Source: Rhodocyclus tenuis
Lineage (GTDB): Bacteria > Pseudomonadota > Gammaproteobacteria > Burkholderiales > Rhodocyclaceae
Length of the DNA: 64,000 nt
Direction: 5' to 3'
NCBI RefSeq assembly: GCF_014197755.1
Contig: NZ_JACIGE010000001.1
Location: 434,001 to 498,000 of the forward strand
Part shown: piece by piece, positions 46,173-56,325 of the stretch
Position numbering within the stretch: position 1 is the first letter of the stretch
Layout of the letters: the number at the start of each line of letters is the position of its first letter
The notes under the pieces: model-generated
Told to the model about the DNA's origin: nothing
The model's input: the letters and a program-made list of their open reading frames with translations, nothing else
Databases searched by the model: none
Made by a program: the position numbers and the translations under genes

Positions 46173-46676
46173 CTACAGCGTTCGCGCCATTATAAAGTCG
46201 TCCATGACGAAGCCGTTGCCGATGTCGACGCGGACCGATTCGCGCACTGAGAAGCCATACTTGTCGTAAGCGGTGATGGCACGCGAATTCTGCTTGTTGA
46301 CGGCGAGGATCAGCGTGCTGCAGCCGACGACGTCCCTGGCGCGCGCGACCACGGTGTCGATCAGCGCGCCGCCGATTCCCTGGCGCTGCTGTGCCGGGTC
46401 AACGTAGAGCTTGTCGAGCTTCATTTCGCCTTGGCGCAGGGTGGTCAGCGACGCGGCGAAGCCGACCAGCACGCCATCGACGCGCGCCACGTCCCACCAG
46501 ATTCCCGGCGTTGCCAGTTCATTGGCGACACGGGCGCGACCGTAGCGGTCGCCGAGCATGTGGTCGATCTGCGCCTGACTGATGATGCCGGGGTAAGTGG
46601 CCTGCCAGACGACGCGGGCAAGCGCAGCCACTTCGGCAATATCGGCAGCGACCAGCGGAGTGATCACGAGGCTCAT
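46173..46676 (-). CDS. GNAT-family N-acetyltransferase
   Basis: The 167-residue protein has the acetyl-CoA motif [22 protein letters not shown] and a C-terminal [19 protein letters not shown]. The N-terminus [19 protein letters not shown] is typical of GNATs related to YjcF/RimI-like proteins. ATG 46676 is chosen over a TTG two codons before. The substrate is unknown. It follows the two acyltransferase genes by 10 bases. Confidence 0.85.
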   Translation of the reverse strand: MSLVITPLVAADIAEVAALARVVWQATYPGIISQAQIDHMLGDRYGRARVANELATPGIWWDVARVDGVLVGFAASLTTLRQGEMKLDKLYVDPAQQRQGIGGALIDTVVARARDVVGCSTLILAVNKQNSRAITAYDKYGFSVRESVRVDIGNGFVMDDFIMARTL

Positions 46677-46686
46677 GGACAATCGC

Positions 46687-47604
46687 TCAGTAAAAACGGG
46701 GCTCGCCCGGCGGGCGCGTCTTGAAACGCTTGTGTAGCCAGAAATACTGCTCGGGCATTCGGCGCACCTGGCTTTCGATGTATTCGTTCATGCGCCGCGT
46801 ATCGGCCTCGACATCGTCACCGGGAAAGCTCTCCCAGGGCGCTTGCAATTCTATCGTGTAGCCGGCAGCGGTCATGCGCGCGACACAGGGAACGACGCGC
46901 GCGCCGGCGATGCGCGCCAGCCGCGAGACGCCGGTGATCGTTGCCGCCGGCACGCCGAAGAAGGGGACGAAAACGGCGTCGCGCGCGCCGTAGTCCATGT
47001 CCGGCAGATAGTAGAAAGGCAACCCCTCGCGCAGACATTTCAAGGCGCGGCGCATGCCGTCCTGACGCGAGAGCAGCACCGGATCGTTGAAGCGCAGGCG
47101 GCCGGCGAGCAACACGTCGTTGAATACCGGGTTCTTCTGGTTGGCGTACACGCTGACCAGCGGCGTCTGCATGGTCATCATCGAACCGGCAGCGTCGAGA
47201 CCGACAAAGTGCGGCGCCAGCAGGATGGTCGGCTGGCCGTCGGCGGCCGTCAGGTGTTCGCGACCTTCGAGCCTGATGAGGCGTTCAAGCCGCGTCCGTG
47301 GCGCCCACCAGAGCAGGGTGCGGTCGAGAAAGGCGCGGGCAAAGGCGATGAAATGGCGGCGGGCCAGATCGCGGCGGGCGGCTTCTTCGAGTTCGGGAAA
47401 ACACAGGCGCAGGTTGAGCAGCGCCACCCTCCGGCGCTCACGGCCGATCGCGAAGAGCAGGCGGCCGAGCACCGCGCCAAGCGCACGCAGCGCCGGCAGC
47501 GGCAGCCAGTGCAAGAGCCAGAGCAGGCCGACCAGCGACGTCGACGCCACTTGCCGCAGCGATGACGCCGCTTCCTTCTTCCGGCCTCTGCGACTGCGGC
47601 TCAT
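46687..47604 (-). CDS. LpxL/LpxM-type lipid A acyltransferase (second copy)
   Basis: The 305-residue inner-membrane enzyme is of the lauroyl/myristoyl acyltransferase family, which adds secondary acyl chains to lipid A. It has one N-terminal membrane helix and the catalytic HxxxxD in LLAPHFVGLDAAG. Further motifs are DMDYGARDAVFVPFFGVPAAT and PEQYFWLHKRFKTRPPG. The start overlaps the stop of the upstream paralogue by four bases. Which acyl position it serves cannot be told. Confidence 0.9.
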   Translation of the reverse strand: MSRSRRGRKKEAASSLRQVASTSLVGLLWLLHWLPLPALRALGAVLGRLLFAIGRERRRVALLNLRLCFPELEEAARRDLARRHFIAFARAFLDRTLLWWAPRTRLERLIRLEGREHLTAADGQPTILLAPHFVGLDAAGSMMTMQTPLVSVYANQKNPVFNDVLLAGRLRFNDPVLLSRQDGMRRALKCLREGLPFYYLPDMDYGARDAVFVPFFGVPAATITGVSRLARIAGARVVPCVARMTAAGYTIELQAPWESFPGDDVEADTRRMNEYIESQVRRMPEQYFWLHKRFKTRPPGEPRFY

Positions 47605-48530
47605 GCCGACACTTCCGCATGCACCGGCGCCACTCGCGCGGTGGCCTCATCGCCGGCAGCGCGCTGTACCTCCTGCGCCTTGCCATCCGGTGGCGCTTCG
47701 GCGCCGCTTGGGCGCTTGTAGCGGTTATAGCCCCACAGGTACTGTCCCGGACACTCGCGGATCAGGCGCTCGATCTCGCGGTTGATGCACTGCGCGCGCG
47801 CTACGGTATCGCCTTCGATCGGCGCCGCCGGCTCGCCGATGCGGAAGTGGTAGCCGGCACCCTTGGGCAGGCGTTCGGCGTACACCACGAAGATGCGCGC
47901 TCCGGTTTCGGACAGGCGCGCCGCCAGCGTCATGGTGTAGGCGGGTCGGCCGAAAAAATCGAGCCAGCGCCCTTCGCCGACTTTCGGCGCCTGATCGGGC
48001 AGCATGCCGACCGCCTCGCCGCGCTTGAGCGCCTTGATCAGCGCGCGCACGCCGGAAAGATCGGCCGCCGCCAACTTCAGTTGCGCGCGCTGCCGACCCT
48101 CGAGGATCATCCGCTGCAGCCAGGACTGTTTCGGCGGCCGGTAGAGCACGGTGATCGGCGCCGTCTGCGAGTAGTACTGCGCGGTGATCTCGAAACAGCC
48201 GAGATGCGGCGTCAGGAAGAGTATCCCCTTGCCTTCGCGGCGCGCCGCTTCGACCAGCTCCCAGCCACTGACCTGAACCACGTGCGCAGCGGCGACCGGC
48301 AGCGGCTGCAGCCAGATCGCCGGCAGTTCAAGCGCCGTCTTGCCGGCCTCGGCGATGGCCTGCGCCCGCACGCGAGTGGCCTCGTGCTCGCCAAGTGCGA
48401 GCACGAGGTTCTGCTGCAGATGGCGGCGATAGGTCGGCGAAGCGAGCCAGGTCAGCCAGCCAAGCAGGCTGCCGAGCGCGTGCAGCCAGGGCAGTGGCAG
48501 GCGACTGAGAAAGCGGAACAGAGGGATCAA
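47601..48530 (-). CDS. LpxL/LpxM-type lipid A acyltransferase (first copy)
   Basis: This protein is a paralogue of the downstream enzyme, with HxxxxE in [16 protein letters not shown]. It also shows [30 protein letters not shown] and [12 protein letters not shown]. The C-terminal 35 residues form a charged extension. No ATG serves as start: TTG 48530 ([12 protein letters not shown]) matches family N-termini, giving 309 residues. TTG 48623 would add 31 atypical residues. It precedes metK divergently. Confidence 0.85.
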   Translation of the reverse strand: MIPLFRFLSRLPLPWLHALGSLLGWLTWLASPTYRRHLQQNLVLALGEHEATRVRAQAIAEAGKTALELPAIWLQPLPVAAAHVVQVSGWELVEAARREGKGILFLTPHLGCFEITAQYYSQTAPITVLYRPPKQSWLQRMILEGRQRAQLKLAAADLSGVRALIKALKRGEAVGMLPDQAPKVGEGRWLDFFGRPAYTMTLAARLSETGARIFVVYAERLPKGAGYHFRIGEPAAPIEGDTVARAQCINREIERLIRECPGQYLWGYNRYKRPSGAEAPPDGKAQEVQRAAGDEATARVAPVHAEVSA

Positions 48531-48724
48531 ACCGGCAACCTGCGTAAAAGCGACCCTTGCAGACGGTCGCGGTGAGACGGCGCGATGGCGGTCGATTGAC
48601 CGCCCCCGCGAAAAAAACGACAATTATCCCTCCGCCGAGTTAAACAGGACAACTTGCAGGGCGGGGCGGCCACCGGGCATTTGCTGCGCTGGCCGGATAA
48701 ATACTGCTAAAGCGTCGTCTGCTC

Positions 48725-48768
48725 AAACCCCGGAGCCGGCAACGCCGCCGAACCGGGGTTTTTGTTTC
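48725..48768 (+). terminator. Intrinsic-terminator-like hairpin in the metK leader
   Basis: AAACCCCGG (48725-48733) pairs with CCGGGGTTT (48753-48761), with an inner CGGC/GCCG stem, followed by TTTTTGTTT. It ends about 15 bases before the metK ATG and points into metK, so it could be an attenuator. No SAM aptamer I know is visible in the bases before it. Confidence 0.6.
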
Positions 48769-48780
48769 TGGAGCTCGTGC

Positions 48781-49947
48781 ATGTCAAAAGAATATCTCTT
48801 CTCCTCCGAATCGGTCTCCGAAGGACATCCGGACAAAGTCGCCGACCAGATCTCCGACGCCATTCTCGACGCCATTCTCGCCGCCGACCCGACCGCCCGT
48901 GTCGCCTGCGAAACGCTGGTATCGACCGGCCTCGTCGTCATCTCGGGCGAAATCACCACGACGGCACACATCAACTACCGCGAAATCGCGCAGGAGACGG
49001 TCCGTCGCATCGGCTACAACGACTCCGAAATCGGTTTCGACTACAAGAGCTGCGCCATCCTCACCGCGATCAACCGCCAGTCGCCGGACATCGCGCAGGG
49101 CGTCAACGAAGGTCAGGGCCTCGATCTCGACCAGGGCGCCGGTGACCAGGGCCTGATGTTCGGCTATGCCTGTAACGAAACGCCGTCGCTGATGCCGCTG
49201 CCGATCTACTACGCACACCGCATCATGCAGCGTCACGCCGAAGTGCGTAAGGACGGCCGCCTGCCCTGGCTGCGTCCGGACGCGAAGAGCCAGCTCACCG
49301 TCCGCTACGTCGACGGCAAGCCGGTGGAAATCGATACCGTTGTCGTGTCGACGCAGCACAGCCCGGACATCGAGCACGCTGCGCTGTCAGCCGCGGTGAT
49401 CGAAGAGATCGTCAAGCCGGTGCTGCCCAAGGAACTGCTCACCGAGCGCACGCGCTACCTGATCAACCCGACCGGCCGCTTCGTTGTCGGCGGCCCGCAC
49501 GGCGACTGCGGCCTCACCGGCCGCAAGATCATCGTCGACACCTACGGCGGTGCCGCGCACCACGGCGGTGGCGCCTTCTCCGGCAAGGACCCGTCCAAGG
49601 TTGACCGCTCGGCCGCCTACGCCGCGCGCTACGTCGCCAAGAACATCGTCGCCGCCGGCCTTGCCGACCGCTGCGAAGTGCAGGTCGCCTACGCCATCGG
49701 CGTCGCCAAGCCTGTTTCGCTGATGGTCAATACCTTCGGCACCGGCAAGATCGCCGACGAGAAGATTGTCGAGCTGATCGGCAAACATTTCGACCTGCGG
49801 CCGAAGGGCATCATCCAGGCGCTCGACCTGCTGCGTCCGATCTACTCGAAGACCGCCGCCTACGGCCATTTCGGCCGCGACGAGCCGGAGTTCTCGTGGG
49901 AAGCAATCGACAAGGCCGCCGTTCTGGCGGCCGACGCCGGCCTCTGA
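48781..49947 (+). CDS. metK: S-adenosylmethionine synthase
   Basis: The 388-residue enzyme makes SAM from methionine and ATP. Motifs: [18 protein letters not shown] with the catalytic His, [17 protein letters not shown], and [19 protein letters not shown]. Length fits the family (about 384). It opens the methyl-cycle group metK, HD-GYP gene, ahcY, metF, and ends in a strong terminator. Confidence 0.98.
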   Translation: MSKEYLFSSESVSEGHPDKVADQISDAILDAILAADPTARVACETLVSTGLVVISGEITTTAHINYREIAQETVRRIGYNDSEIGFDYKSCAILTAINRQSPDIAQGVNEGQGLDLDQGAGDQGLMFGYACNETPSLMPLPIYYAHRIMQRHAEVRKDGRLPWLRPDAKSQLTVRYVDGKPVEIDTVVVSTQHSPDIEHAALSAAVIEEIVKPVLPKELLTERTRYLINPTGRFVVGGPHGDCGLTGRKIIVDTYGGAAHHGGGAFSGKDPSKVDRSAAYAARYVAKNIVAAGLADRCEVQVAYAIGVAKPVSLMVNTFGTGKIADEKIVELIGKHFDLRPKGIIQALDLLRPIYSKTAAYGHFGRDEPEFSWEAIDKAAVLAADAGL

Positions 49948-49968
49948 AGGCGGCGCCAGCACTGACCG

Positions 49969-49996
49969 ACGGGGAGCTGCGGCTCCCCGTTTTTTC
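49969..49996 (+). terminator. Rho-independent terminator after metK
   Basis: ACGGGGAGC (49969-49977) and GCTCCCCGT (49982-49990) form a nine-base stem with a tetraloop, followed by a T-run. Confidence 0.9.
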
Positions 49997-50067
49997 GTCT
50001 GGCGAAAGCGGCCAAGTCGGTTAGACTGGCAGCCATCATCCGCATCCCGGCTGCCTAGCATTCCGTC

Positions 50068-51318
50068 ATGCCACCACCCACCGTACTGAAAAGAATCCGC
50101 GTCGAGGACCTCCGCGTCGGGATGCACCTCAAGGAGTTCTGCGGCTCGTGGATGGAGCATCCGTTCTGGCGCAACGGCTTCGTCATCGACGACCCGAAAG
50201 ACATCGAGCGCATCCTCGCCAGCAGCATCAAGGAAGTGTGGATCGACACCGGCAAGGGGCGCGACGTTGCCCCCGAAGTGCAGGCGGTGTCTTTCGCCGA
50301 GTCGGAAGCCGAAGTCGATGCCGAGCTGGCGCGCGCGGCAACGAGCGCCCGACAGCTACAGCGAACACCCGCAGCTGAGGAGCTCGCCCGCGCTGCGCGC
50401 ATCTGCGCCAAGGGCAAACAGGCGGTCGTCTCGATGTTCCAGGAGGCGCGCATGGGTCGCGCCGTCGACGCGGCCGGCGCCGAACGCATGGTCGACGAGA
50501 TCGCCGATTCAGTGACACGTAATCCCGGCGCACTGATCAGTCTGGCGCGCCTGAAAACGGCCGACGACTACACCTATCTGCATTCGGTGGCGGTCTGCGC
50601 GCTGATGGTCGCACTCTCCCGCCAGCTCGACCTGTCGGAAGAAGAGACGCGCGCCGCCGGCCTGGCCGGGCTGCTGCACGACCTCGGCAAGGCGCTGATG
50701 CCGATGGAGATCCTGAACAAGCCAGGCAAGCTCACTGACGAGGAGTTCACGATCGTCCGCCGGCATCCGGTAGAAGGCCACCGGCTGCTCAGTGAAGGCC
50801 GCGGCGTCACCGCGCCGACGCTCGACGTCTGCCTGCACCACCACGAAAAGATCGATGGCTCGGGCTACCCCGAGCATCTCTCCGGCGGGGAAATCTCCCT
50901 GCTGGCGCGCATGGGTGCCGTCTGCGACGTTTATGACGCAATCACTTCCAACCGCCCGTACAAGGCCGGCTGGGATCCGGCCGAGTCGCTGCGGCGTATG
51001 GCGGAATGGACTTCCGGCCACTTCGATCCGGCGGTCTTCCAGGCCTTCGTCAAAAGTCTCGGCATCTATCCGATCGGCTCGCTGATACGGCTTTCTTCGG
51101 GCCGCCTCGGCATTGTCGTCGAGCAAAGCGAGAGATCCCTGCTCGCGCCGCGCGTCAAGGTCTTCTTCTCGACCAAGGCGAACGCCCGCATTCCGCCCGA
51201 GATCATCGACCTGTCGCGACCCGGCGCCGTCGAAAAAATCGCCGGGCGCGAAGACCCGGCTGCCTGGAACTTTCCCGATCTCGACCGCCTGTGGGCGCTC
51301 GGCGATGTCGCCGCGTGA
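50068..51318 (+). CDS. HD-GYP cyclic-di-GMP phosphodiesterase with N-terminal DUF3391
   Basis: This 416-residue cytosolic protein has an N-terminal DUF3391 domain (about 1-100; RIRVEDLRVGMHLKEFCGSWMEHPFW). An HD-GYP domain follows (about 155-345), with HSVAVCALMVAL, LLHDLGKALMP, RRHPVEGHRLLSE, HHHEKIDGSGYPEHLSG and MGAVCDVYDAITSNRPYK. The metal ligands and the GYP are intact, so it should hydrolyse cyclic di-GMP. TAGCAT at 50056-50061 may be its -10 element. It sits alone between metK and ahcY, with terminators or a riboswitch on either side. Confidence 0.93.
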   Translation: MPPPTVLKRIRVEDLRVGMHLKEFCGSWMEHPFWRNGFVIDDPKDIERILASSIKEVWIDTGKGRDVAPEVQAVSFAESEAEVDAELARAATSARQLQRTPAAEELARAARICAKGKQAVVSMFQEARMGRAVDAAGAERMVDEIADSVTRNPGALISLARLKTADDYTYLHSVAVCALMVALSRQLDLSEEETRAAGLAGLLHDLGKALMPMEILNKPGKLTDEEFTIVRRHPVEGHRLLSEGRGVTAPTLDVCLHHHEKIDGSGYPEHLSGGEISLLARMGAVCDVYDAITSNRPYKAGWDPAESLRRMAEWTSGHFDPAVFQAFVKSLGIYPIGSLIRLSSGRLGIVVEQSERSLLAPRVKVFFSTKANARIPPEIIDLSRPGAVEKIAGREDPAAWNFPDLDRLWALGDVAA

Positions 51319-51387
51319 AAGGCATCATGCGTAGTGCGACCGATTTCCGGGCCTGCCAACGCGGCACGCGCGAAACCTAAAAGCGCG

Positions 51388-51393
51388 TATAAT
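51388..51393 (+). promoter_or_regulatory. -10 element of ahcY
   Basis: A perfect TATAAT lies 8-13 bases before the first conserved bases of the riboswitch, placing the transcript start near 51400. No good -35 hexamer is visible. Confidence 0.55.
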
Positions 51394-51401
51394 CGCGACC
51401 A

Positions 51402-51466
51402 CTCCGAGGAGCGCTGCAAGGCTGTCGTTCGACAGTCCCAGGCTCGGACCGAAACGGCGCTCATCC
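51402..51466 (+). promoter_or_regulatory. S-adenosylhomocysteine (SAH) riboswitch
   Basis: The conserved elements of the SAH aptamer are in order: CGAGGAGCGCTGC (51405-51417), a variable hairpin with arms CTGTCG/CGACAG (51422-51435), CCAGGCTCGG (51438-51447) and ACGGCGCTCA (51454-51463). GAGCGC pairs with GCGCTC. This aptamer is known in front of ahcY and switches expression on when SAH accumulates. The 100 bases after it form the expression platform before the GTG start. Confidence 0.9.
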
Positions 51467-51565
51467 GACCCCCCGCGCTGGGCGTGGGCTGGCGGGTGAG
51501 ATTGACCTCCCGGTCGCCACAGCTCGCTCGCTCCCCGTCCGGCCGCAGTTCTGAAGGAGCTTGCT

Positions 51566-52963
<1,398 letters not shown>

Positions 52964-52971
52964 GCAGGGCA

Positions 52972-53011
52972 GGGCGCGCGGACACCTACCCTGTCCGCGC
53001 GCCCCGTTTTT
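52972..53011 (+). terminator. Terminator between ahcY and metF
   Basis: A 13-base stem (52972-52984 with 52992-53004) with a seven-base loop is followed by TTTTT at 53007-53011. It ends about 45 bases before the metF ATG, so metF needs read-through or its own promoter. Confidence 0.88.
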
Positions 53012-53055
53012 GGCAAACACGCCGGCAAGCCGCCGGCCGCAACTGGAACCGACCC

Positions 53056-53934
53056 ATGACGGCCGCTTTCGCGCAATCCCGACGCTGCTTCAGCGTCGAA
53101 CTCTTCCCGCCGCAAACCACTGAAGGCGCCGACAAGCTGCGTGCCGTTCGCCACCAGCTGGCCTTGCTGCAACCCGAGTTTTTTTCGGTCACCTTTGGCG
53201 CCGGCGGTTCGACGCGCGACCGCACGTTCGACACCGTTCTGGAAATCCAGGCCGAAGGCCAGCGCGCGGCACCGCACCTGTCGTGTATCGGCGCCACCGC
53301 CGACAGCATCCGCGAACTGCTTGAAGGCTATCGCGCGCGCGGCATCCGCGACATCGTCGCGCTGCGCGGCGACCTGCCGTCGGGAATGGCCGAGCCAGGC
53401 GCCTTCCGCTACGCCAGCGAGCTGGTCGAGTTCATCCGCACCGAGTCCGGCGACTGGTTCCACATCGAAGTCGCCGCCTATCCCGAAGTGCACCCGCAGG
53501 CAGCAAACCCGCAGGCCGATCTGGCGGCGTTCAAGCGCAAGGTCGATGCCGGCGCCGACGCTGCGATCACGCAGTACTTCTACAACGGCGACGCCTATCT
53601 GCGCTTCGTCGACGCTTGCCTTGCGCTCGGCGTCAACATCCCGATCGTCCCCGGAATCATGCCGATTTCCAGCTATACCAAGCTGGCGCGCTTCTCCGAT
53701 ACCTGTGGTGCCGAAATACCGCGCTGGATGCGCAAGAAGCTCGAAAGCTACGGTGATGATGCGGCCTCGATCCGCGACTTCGGACTCGATGTCGTCGCAG
53801 CATTGTGCCAGCGTCTGCTCGATGCCGGCGCGCCGGGCCTGCACTTCTACACGCTGAACCAGTCCGGGCTGACCAGCGAACTGTGGCAGCGACTGGGATT
53901 GCCGGCAGCGCCGGCAGCCGGCTCAGGCGTCTGA
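53056..53934 (+). CDS. metF: Methylenetetrahydrofolate reductase
   Basis: The 292-residue FAD enzyme reduces 5,10-methylene-THF to 5-methyl-THF for homocysteine methylation. Motifs: FSVELFPPQTTEGADKLR, FFSVTFGAGGSTRDRT, DIVALRGDLPSG, AAYPEVHPQA, and DAAITQYFYNGDAYLRFVD. ATG 53056 is chosen; the frame is open far upstream but overlaps ahcY. Its end overlaps the end of the opposite-strand gene by 12 bases. Confidence 0.96.
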   Translation: MTAAFAQSRRCFSVELFPPQTTEGADKLRAVRHQLALLQPEFFSVTFGAGGSTRDRTFDTVLEIQAEGQRAAPHLSCIGATADSIRELLEGYRARGIRDIVALRGDLPSGMAEPGAFRYASELVEFIRTESGDWFHIEVAAYPEVHPQAANPQADLAAFKRKVDAGADAAITQYFYNGDAYLRFVDACLALGVNIPIVPGIMPISSYTKLARFSDTCGAEIPRWMRKKLESYGDDAASIRDFGLDVVAALCQRLLDAGAPGLHFYTLNQSGLTSELWQRLGLPAAPAAGSGV

Positions 53935-54231
53935 AGCGGCACTGTTGCGGCGGCTGCGACGCTGGTCCAGCCACCACGCGTAAAGCGGCAGCAACAGCGC
54001 CGAGCCCGGCAACATCAGGAAGAGCAGGTAGGGCGACAGGCGCGAGAGGACGCGCAGATGCGCCACCAGTTCGGCGCGCTCGGCAGCGGACCACTTGCCG
54101 CCGTTGCGACTTTTCATCAGCAAGGGCATCAGCCCGCGCATCTGCACCGCGCCGGCGATCATCTCGCGCGCCTGACGTTTCTGCACCGCCCACGCCCTGC
54201 CTAAAGGCCCGCCCGGGCGCAGGGAACTCAT
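53923..54231 (-). CDS. Small LETM1-like membrane protein
   Basis: The 102-residue protein has a basic N-terminal half (GPLGRAWAVQKRQAREMIAG; KWSAAERAELVAHLRVLSRL) and a C-terminal membrane segment LSPYLLFLMLPGSALLLPLY, which resembles the membrane part of LETM1-family proteins. ATG 54231 is chosen; it overlaps the upstream gene by four bases. The function is unknown. It belongs to the yqjD-yqjE-yqjK-like cluster. Confidence 0.65.
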   Translation of the reverse strand: MSSLRPGGPLGRAWAVQKRQAREMIAGAVQMRGLMPLLMKSRNGGKWSAAERAELVAHLRVLSRLSPYLLFLMLPGSALLLPLYAWWLDQRRSRRNSAASDA

Positions 54232-54554
54232 CGCGCGCCGGGAATGGAGAGATTGAAAGCCGCCAGCCGCTGGCGAAGGAAGCGCCACGAGCGCCAGACA
54301 ACAAAGGCACGCCGGCCCCAGCGCCACAGGCGGCGGGGTTTCAGGGCGATGAAAATGGCGACGCCGGCAAGGACCATAGCCGGGTGGCGACGCAAAGTGT
54401 CGGCAGCGCTGCGCAGCAGGACGACCGCCCGGTCCGTCGCGCGCAGGGCGTCGCGCACGGGCGCCAGATCGCTGCCGATCGCCGCGCGCTGGCTGGCGAT
54501 GCGCTCAAGCAGGCGGCCACGACGGACGCCGATGTCGATCAGCCGGTCATTCAT
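54228..54554 (-). CDS. YqjK-like protein
   Basis: The 108-residue basic protein has the YqjK-type N-terminus (DIGVRRGRLLERIASQRAAI) and one membrane segment (HPAMVLAGVAIFIALKPRRL). It overlaps both neighbours by four bases, showing a tight operon. Known yqjDEK clusters encode small inner-membrane proteins of unsettled function, with some members linked to stationary phase. Confidence 0.8.
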   Translation of the reverse strand: MNDRLIDIGVRRGRLLERIASQRAAIGSDLAPVRDALRATDRAVVLLRSAADTLRRHPAMVLAGVAIFIALKPRRLWRWGRRAFVVWRSWRFLRQRLAAFNLSIPGAR

Positions 54555-54952
54555 TCGCTGGACGGTGCCTCACGCATGGCCGCCCGCAACTGCCGCAGAT
54601 CTTCTTCAAGCTCGGCGACACTGGCATTGAACAGCGGTTGCGGCCGCGCCAGCGCCCGCTGCAGCGACGCATAGAACAGCGCAGCGGCGAAGAGAAAACC
54701 CAGCGCACCGCCACCGATGATCAGCAGACGCTGCTCCCAGAAGCTCAGCGCCAGCAGCGCAAAGCCGAGAACGGCAGCGATACCGGCACAAAGCATCAAA
54801 GCCTGACCAAGCAGCGCAACGCGGATCAGGCGCAGCTTCTCCTCTTCGAGCTCGTTGCCAAGCAACTCAAGACGCGTGCGCCCGCTCGCCAGCAGGGTCG
54901 TGGCGAGCCGCTGCGCGGCAGCGGTGAAACCACCGCCAGCCGGATCACTCAT
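54551..54952 (-). CDS. YqjE / phage-holin-III-like membrane protein
   Basis: The 133-residue protein has an N-terminal amphipathic part (QRLATTLLASGRTRLELLGNELEEEKLR). A hydrophobic hairpin of two helices follows (LGQALMLCAGIAAVLGFALL and RLLIIGGGALGFLFAAALFY), then an acidic tail. This is the YqjE family. No lysis genes adjoin, so holin function is not implied. Confidence 0.85.
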   Translation of the reverse strand: MSDPAGGGFTAAAQRLATTLLASGRTRLELLGNELEEEKLRLIRVALLGQALMLCAGIAAVLGFALLALSFWEQRLLIIGGGALGFLFAAALFYASLQRALARPQPLFNASVAELEEDLRQLRAAMREAPSSE

Positions 54953-54973
54953 TGCGGCGACTCCCGGACAGGC

Positions 54974-55294
54974 TTAGCGACGACCGATGATGATGCCGAG
55001 CAGCAGACCGACGCCGGCAGCGATGCCGACGGCCTTCCAGGGGTTTTCGTGCACGTAGTCGTCGGTGGCACGAGCAGCAGCCTTGGTCTTGTCGACCAGC
55101 GCCGCTTCGGCATCGGCGAGGCGCAGCTTGGCGTCGCGCAGACGGTCCTGGATGCGTTCGCGCAGTTCATGCACTTTTTCGCCGGCCAGGCTGGCGGAAG
55201 CGCGCAGGATTTCATCGGCGTCAGAAACGACGACGCGCAGATCGGAAACAAGCTTTTGCTTGTTGATGGTGGAAAGATCGCTAGCGTCAGGCAT
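54974..55294 (-). CDS. ElaB/YqjD/DUF883 family membrane-anchored protein
   Basis: The 106-residue protein has a helical, charged N-terminal domain (SDLRVVVSDADEILRASASL; VHELRERIQDRLRDAKLRLADAE). A glycine-zipper C-terminal membrane anchor follows (AVGIAAGVGLLLGIIIGRR). E. coli YqjD binds stationary-phase ribosomes at the membrane. ATG 55294 with GAGG in front is chosen over longer starts. It is the first gene of the four-gene minus-strand cluster. Confidence 0.9.
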   Translation of the reverse strand: MPDASDLSTINKQKLVSDLRVVVSDADEILRASASLAGEKVHELRERIQDRLRDAKLRLADAEAALVDKTKAAARATDDYVHENPWKAVGIAAGVGLLLGIIIGRR

Positions 55295-55503
55295 GGCAAA
55301 CCTCATGTGTGAAAAAGTGCTGCGGATTGATCGGGGGAGATTGATCGGGGGAGATTTTTCGCAAATCTTCAGGAAATCAGCCCGGGCGACTCGGCGGGAC
55401 ATCGCTGGCGAGCATGCTGACGATGTGCGGACGGTGCTGACCGCCAAGTCAGCAGAGTATCGGCTTTGACGCAACAGGGCAACGGCCGGCTGACCGCGGA
55501 TAT

Positions 55504-56283
55504 TCACAACGAATAGTCGTAATCGATGCTCAAGGGCGCATGGTCGGAAAACCGCTGCGTCTTGAAGACCGCGGCGATGCGCGCGGTGTCCGCAAGAGCC
55601 GGCGTCGCCAGCTGGTAATCAAGACGCCAGCCGACGTTCTTCGCCCACGCCTGGCCGCGATTGGACCACCACGTGTAACTGCCTTCGCCCTCGTCGGGGA
55701 AGAGCACGCGGTAACCGTCACGCCAGCCGGTGCCGAGCACGTCGGCGATCCAGGCGCGCTCCTCGGGCAGGAAGCCCGAGTTTTTCTGGTTCGACTTCCA
55801 GTTCTTCAGGTCAAGCTCGCGCTGCGCGATGTTCCAGTCGCCGCAGACGACGACATCGCGGCCACTCGCGGCGAGATCGGCGAGAACCGGCGCGAAGCGC
55901 GCCATGAAACGGAACTTGGCTTCCTGCCGCTCGGGCGAACTCGACCCCGACGGCAGATAGAGCGAAACGACCGAAAGATTGCCGAAGTCGGCGCGCAGAT
56001 AACGCCCCTCGGCGTCGAACTCGGCGTCGCCGATGCCTTCGACGACGCGATCCGGTACGCGCCGACTCCACAAACCGACGCCGCTGTAGCCCTTCTTCTG
56101 CGCATGTGAATAGAGCGGATGCAGGCCGGCCGGCGCGCGCAGCTCCTGGTCGAGGTCTTCGGCCTGGGCTTTCAGCTCCTGCAGGCAGACGATGTCGGCC
56201 TGCTGCTGCGCCAGCCAGGGTAGAAAACCCTTGCGACACGCCGAGCGGATGCCGTTGAGATTCAGGGTGATGATGCGTAACAT
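55504..56283 (-). CDS. xthA: Exodeoxyribonuclease III
   Basis: This 259-residue Mg-dependent AP endonuclease/3'-exonuclease of base-excision repair shows [23 protein letters not shown] with the metal Glu, [18 protein letters not shown] and the C-terminal [11 protein letters not shown] and [11 protein letters not shown] with the catalytic His. ATG 56283 fits exactly; a longer open frame upstream runs antisense to pyrE. It diverges from pyrE. Confidence 0.95.
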   Translation of the reverse strand: MLRIITLNLNGIRSACRKGFLPWLAQQQADIVCLQELKAQAEDLDQELRAPAGLHPLYSHAQKKGYSGVGLWSRRVPDRVVEGIGDAEFDAEGRYLRADFGNLSVVSLYLPSGSSSPERQEAKFRFMARFAPVLADLAASGRDVVVCGDWNIAQRELDLKNWKSNQKNSGFLPEERAWIADVLGTGWRDGYRVLFPDEGEGSYTWWSNRGQAWAKNVGWRLDYQLATPALADTARIAAVFKTQRFSDHAPLSIDYDYSL

Positions 56284-56313
56284 ACGTTTCCCGGGCCGCG
56301 CCGCGGCTTCATG

Positions 56314-56319
56314 TATAAA
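56314..56319 (+). promoter_or_regulatory. Possible -10 element at the pyrE start
   Basis: TATAAA lies seven bases before ATG 56326. If it works, a start at 56311 is excluded and the pyrE mRNA would have almost no leader. Confidence 0.3.
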
Positions 56320-56325
56320 GATTTC

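Noticed and set aside
54551-54952. Prophage holin
   Set aside because: The protein is of the chromosomal YqjE type in a yqjD/yqjK cluster and no phage genes adjoin.
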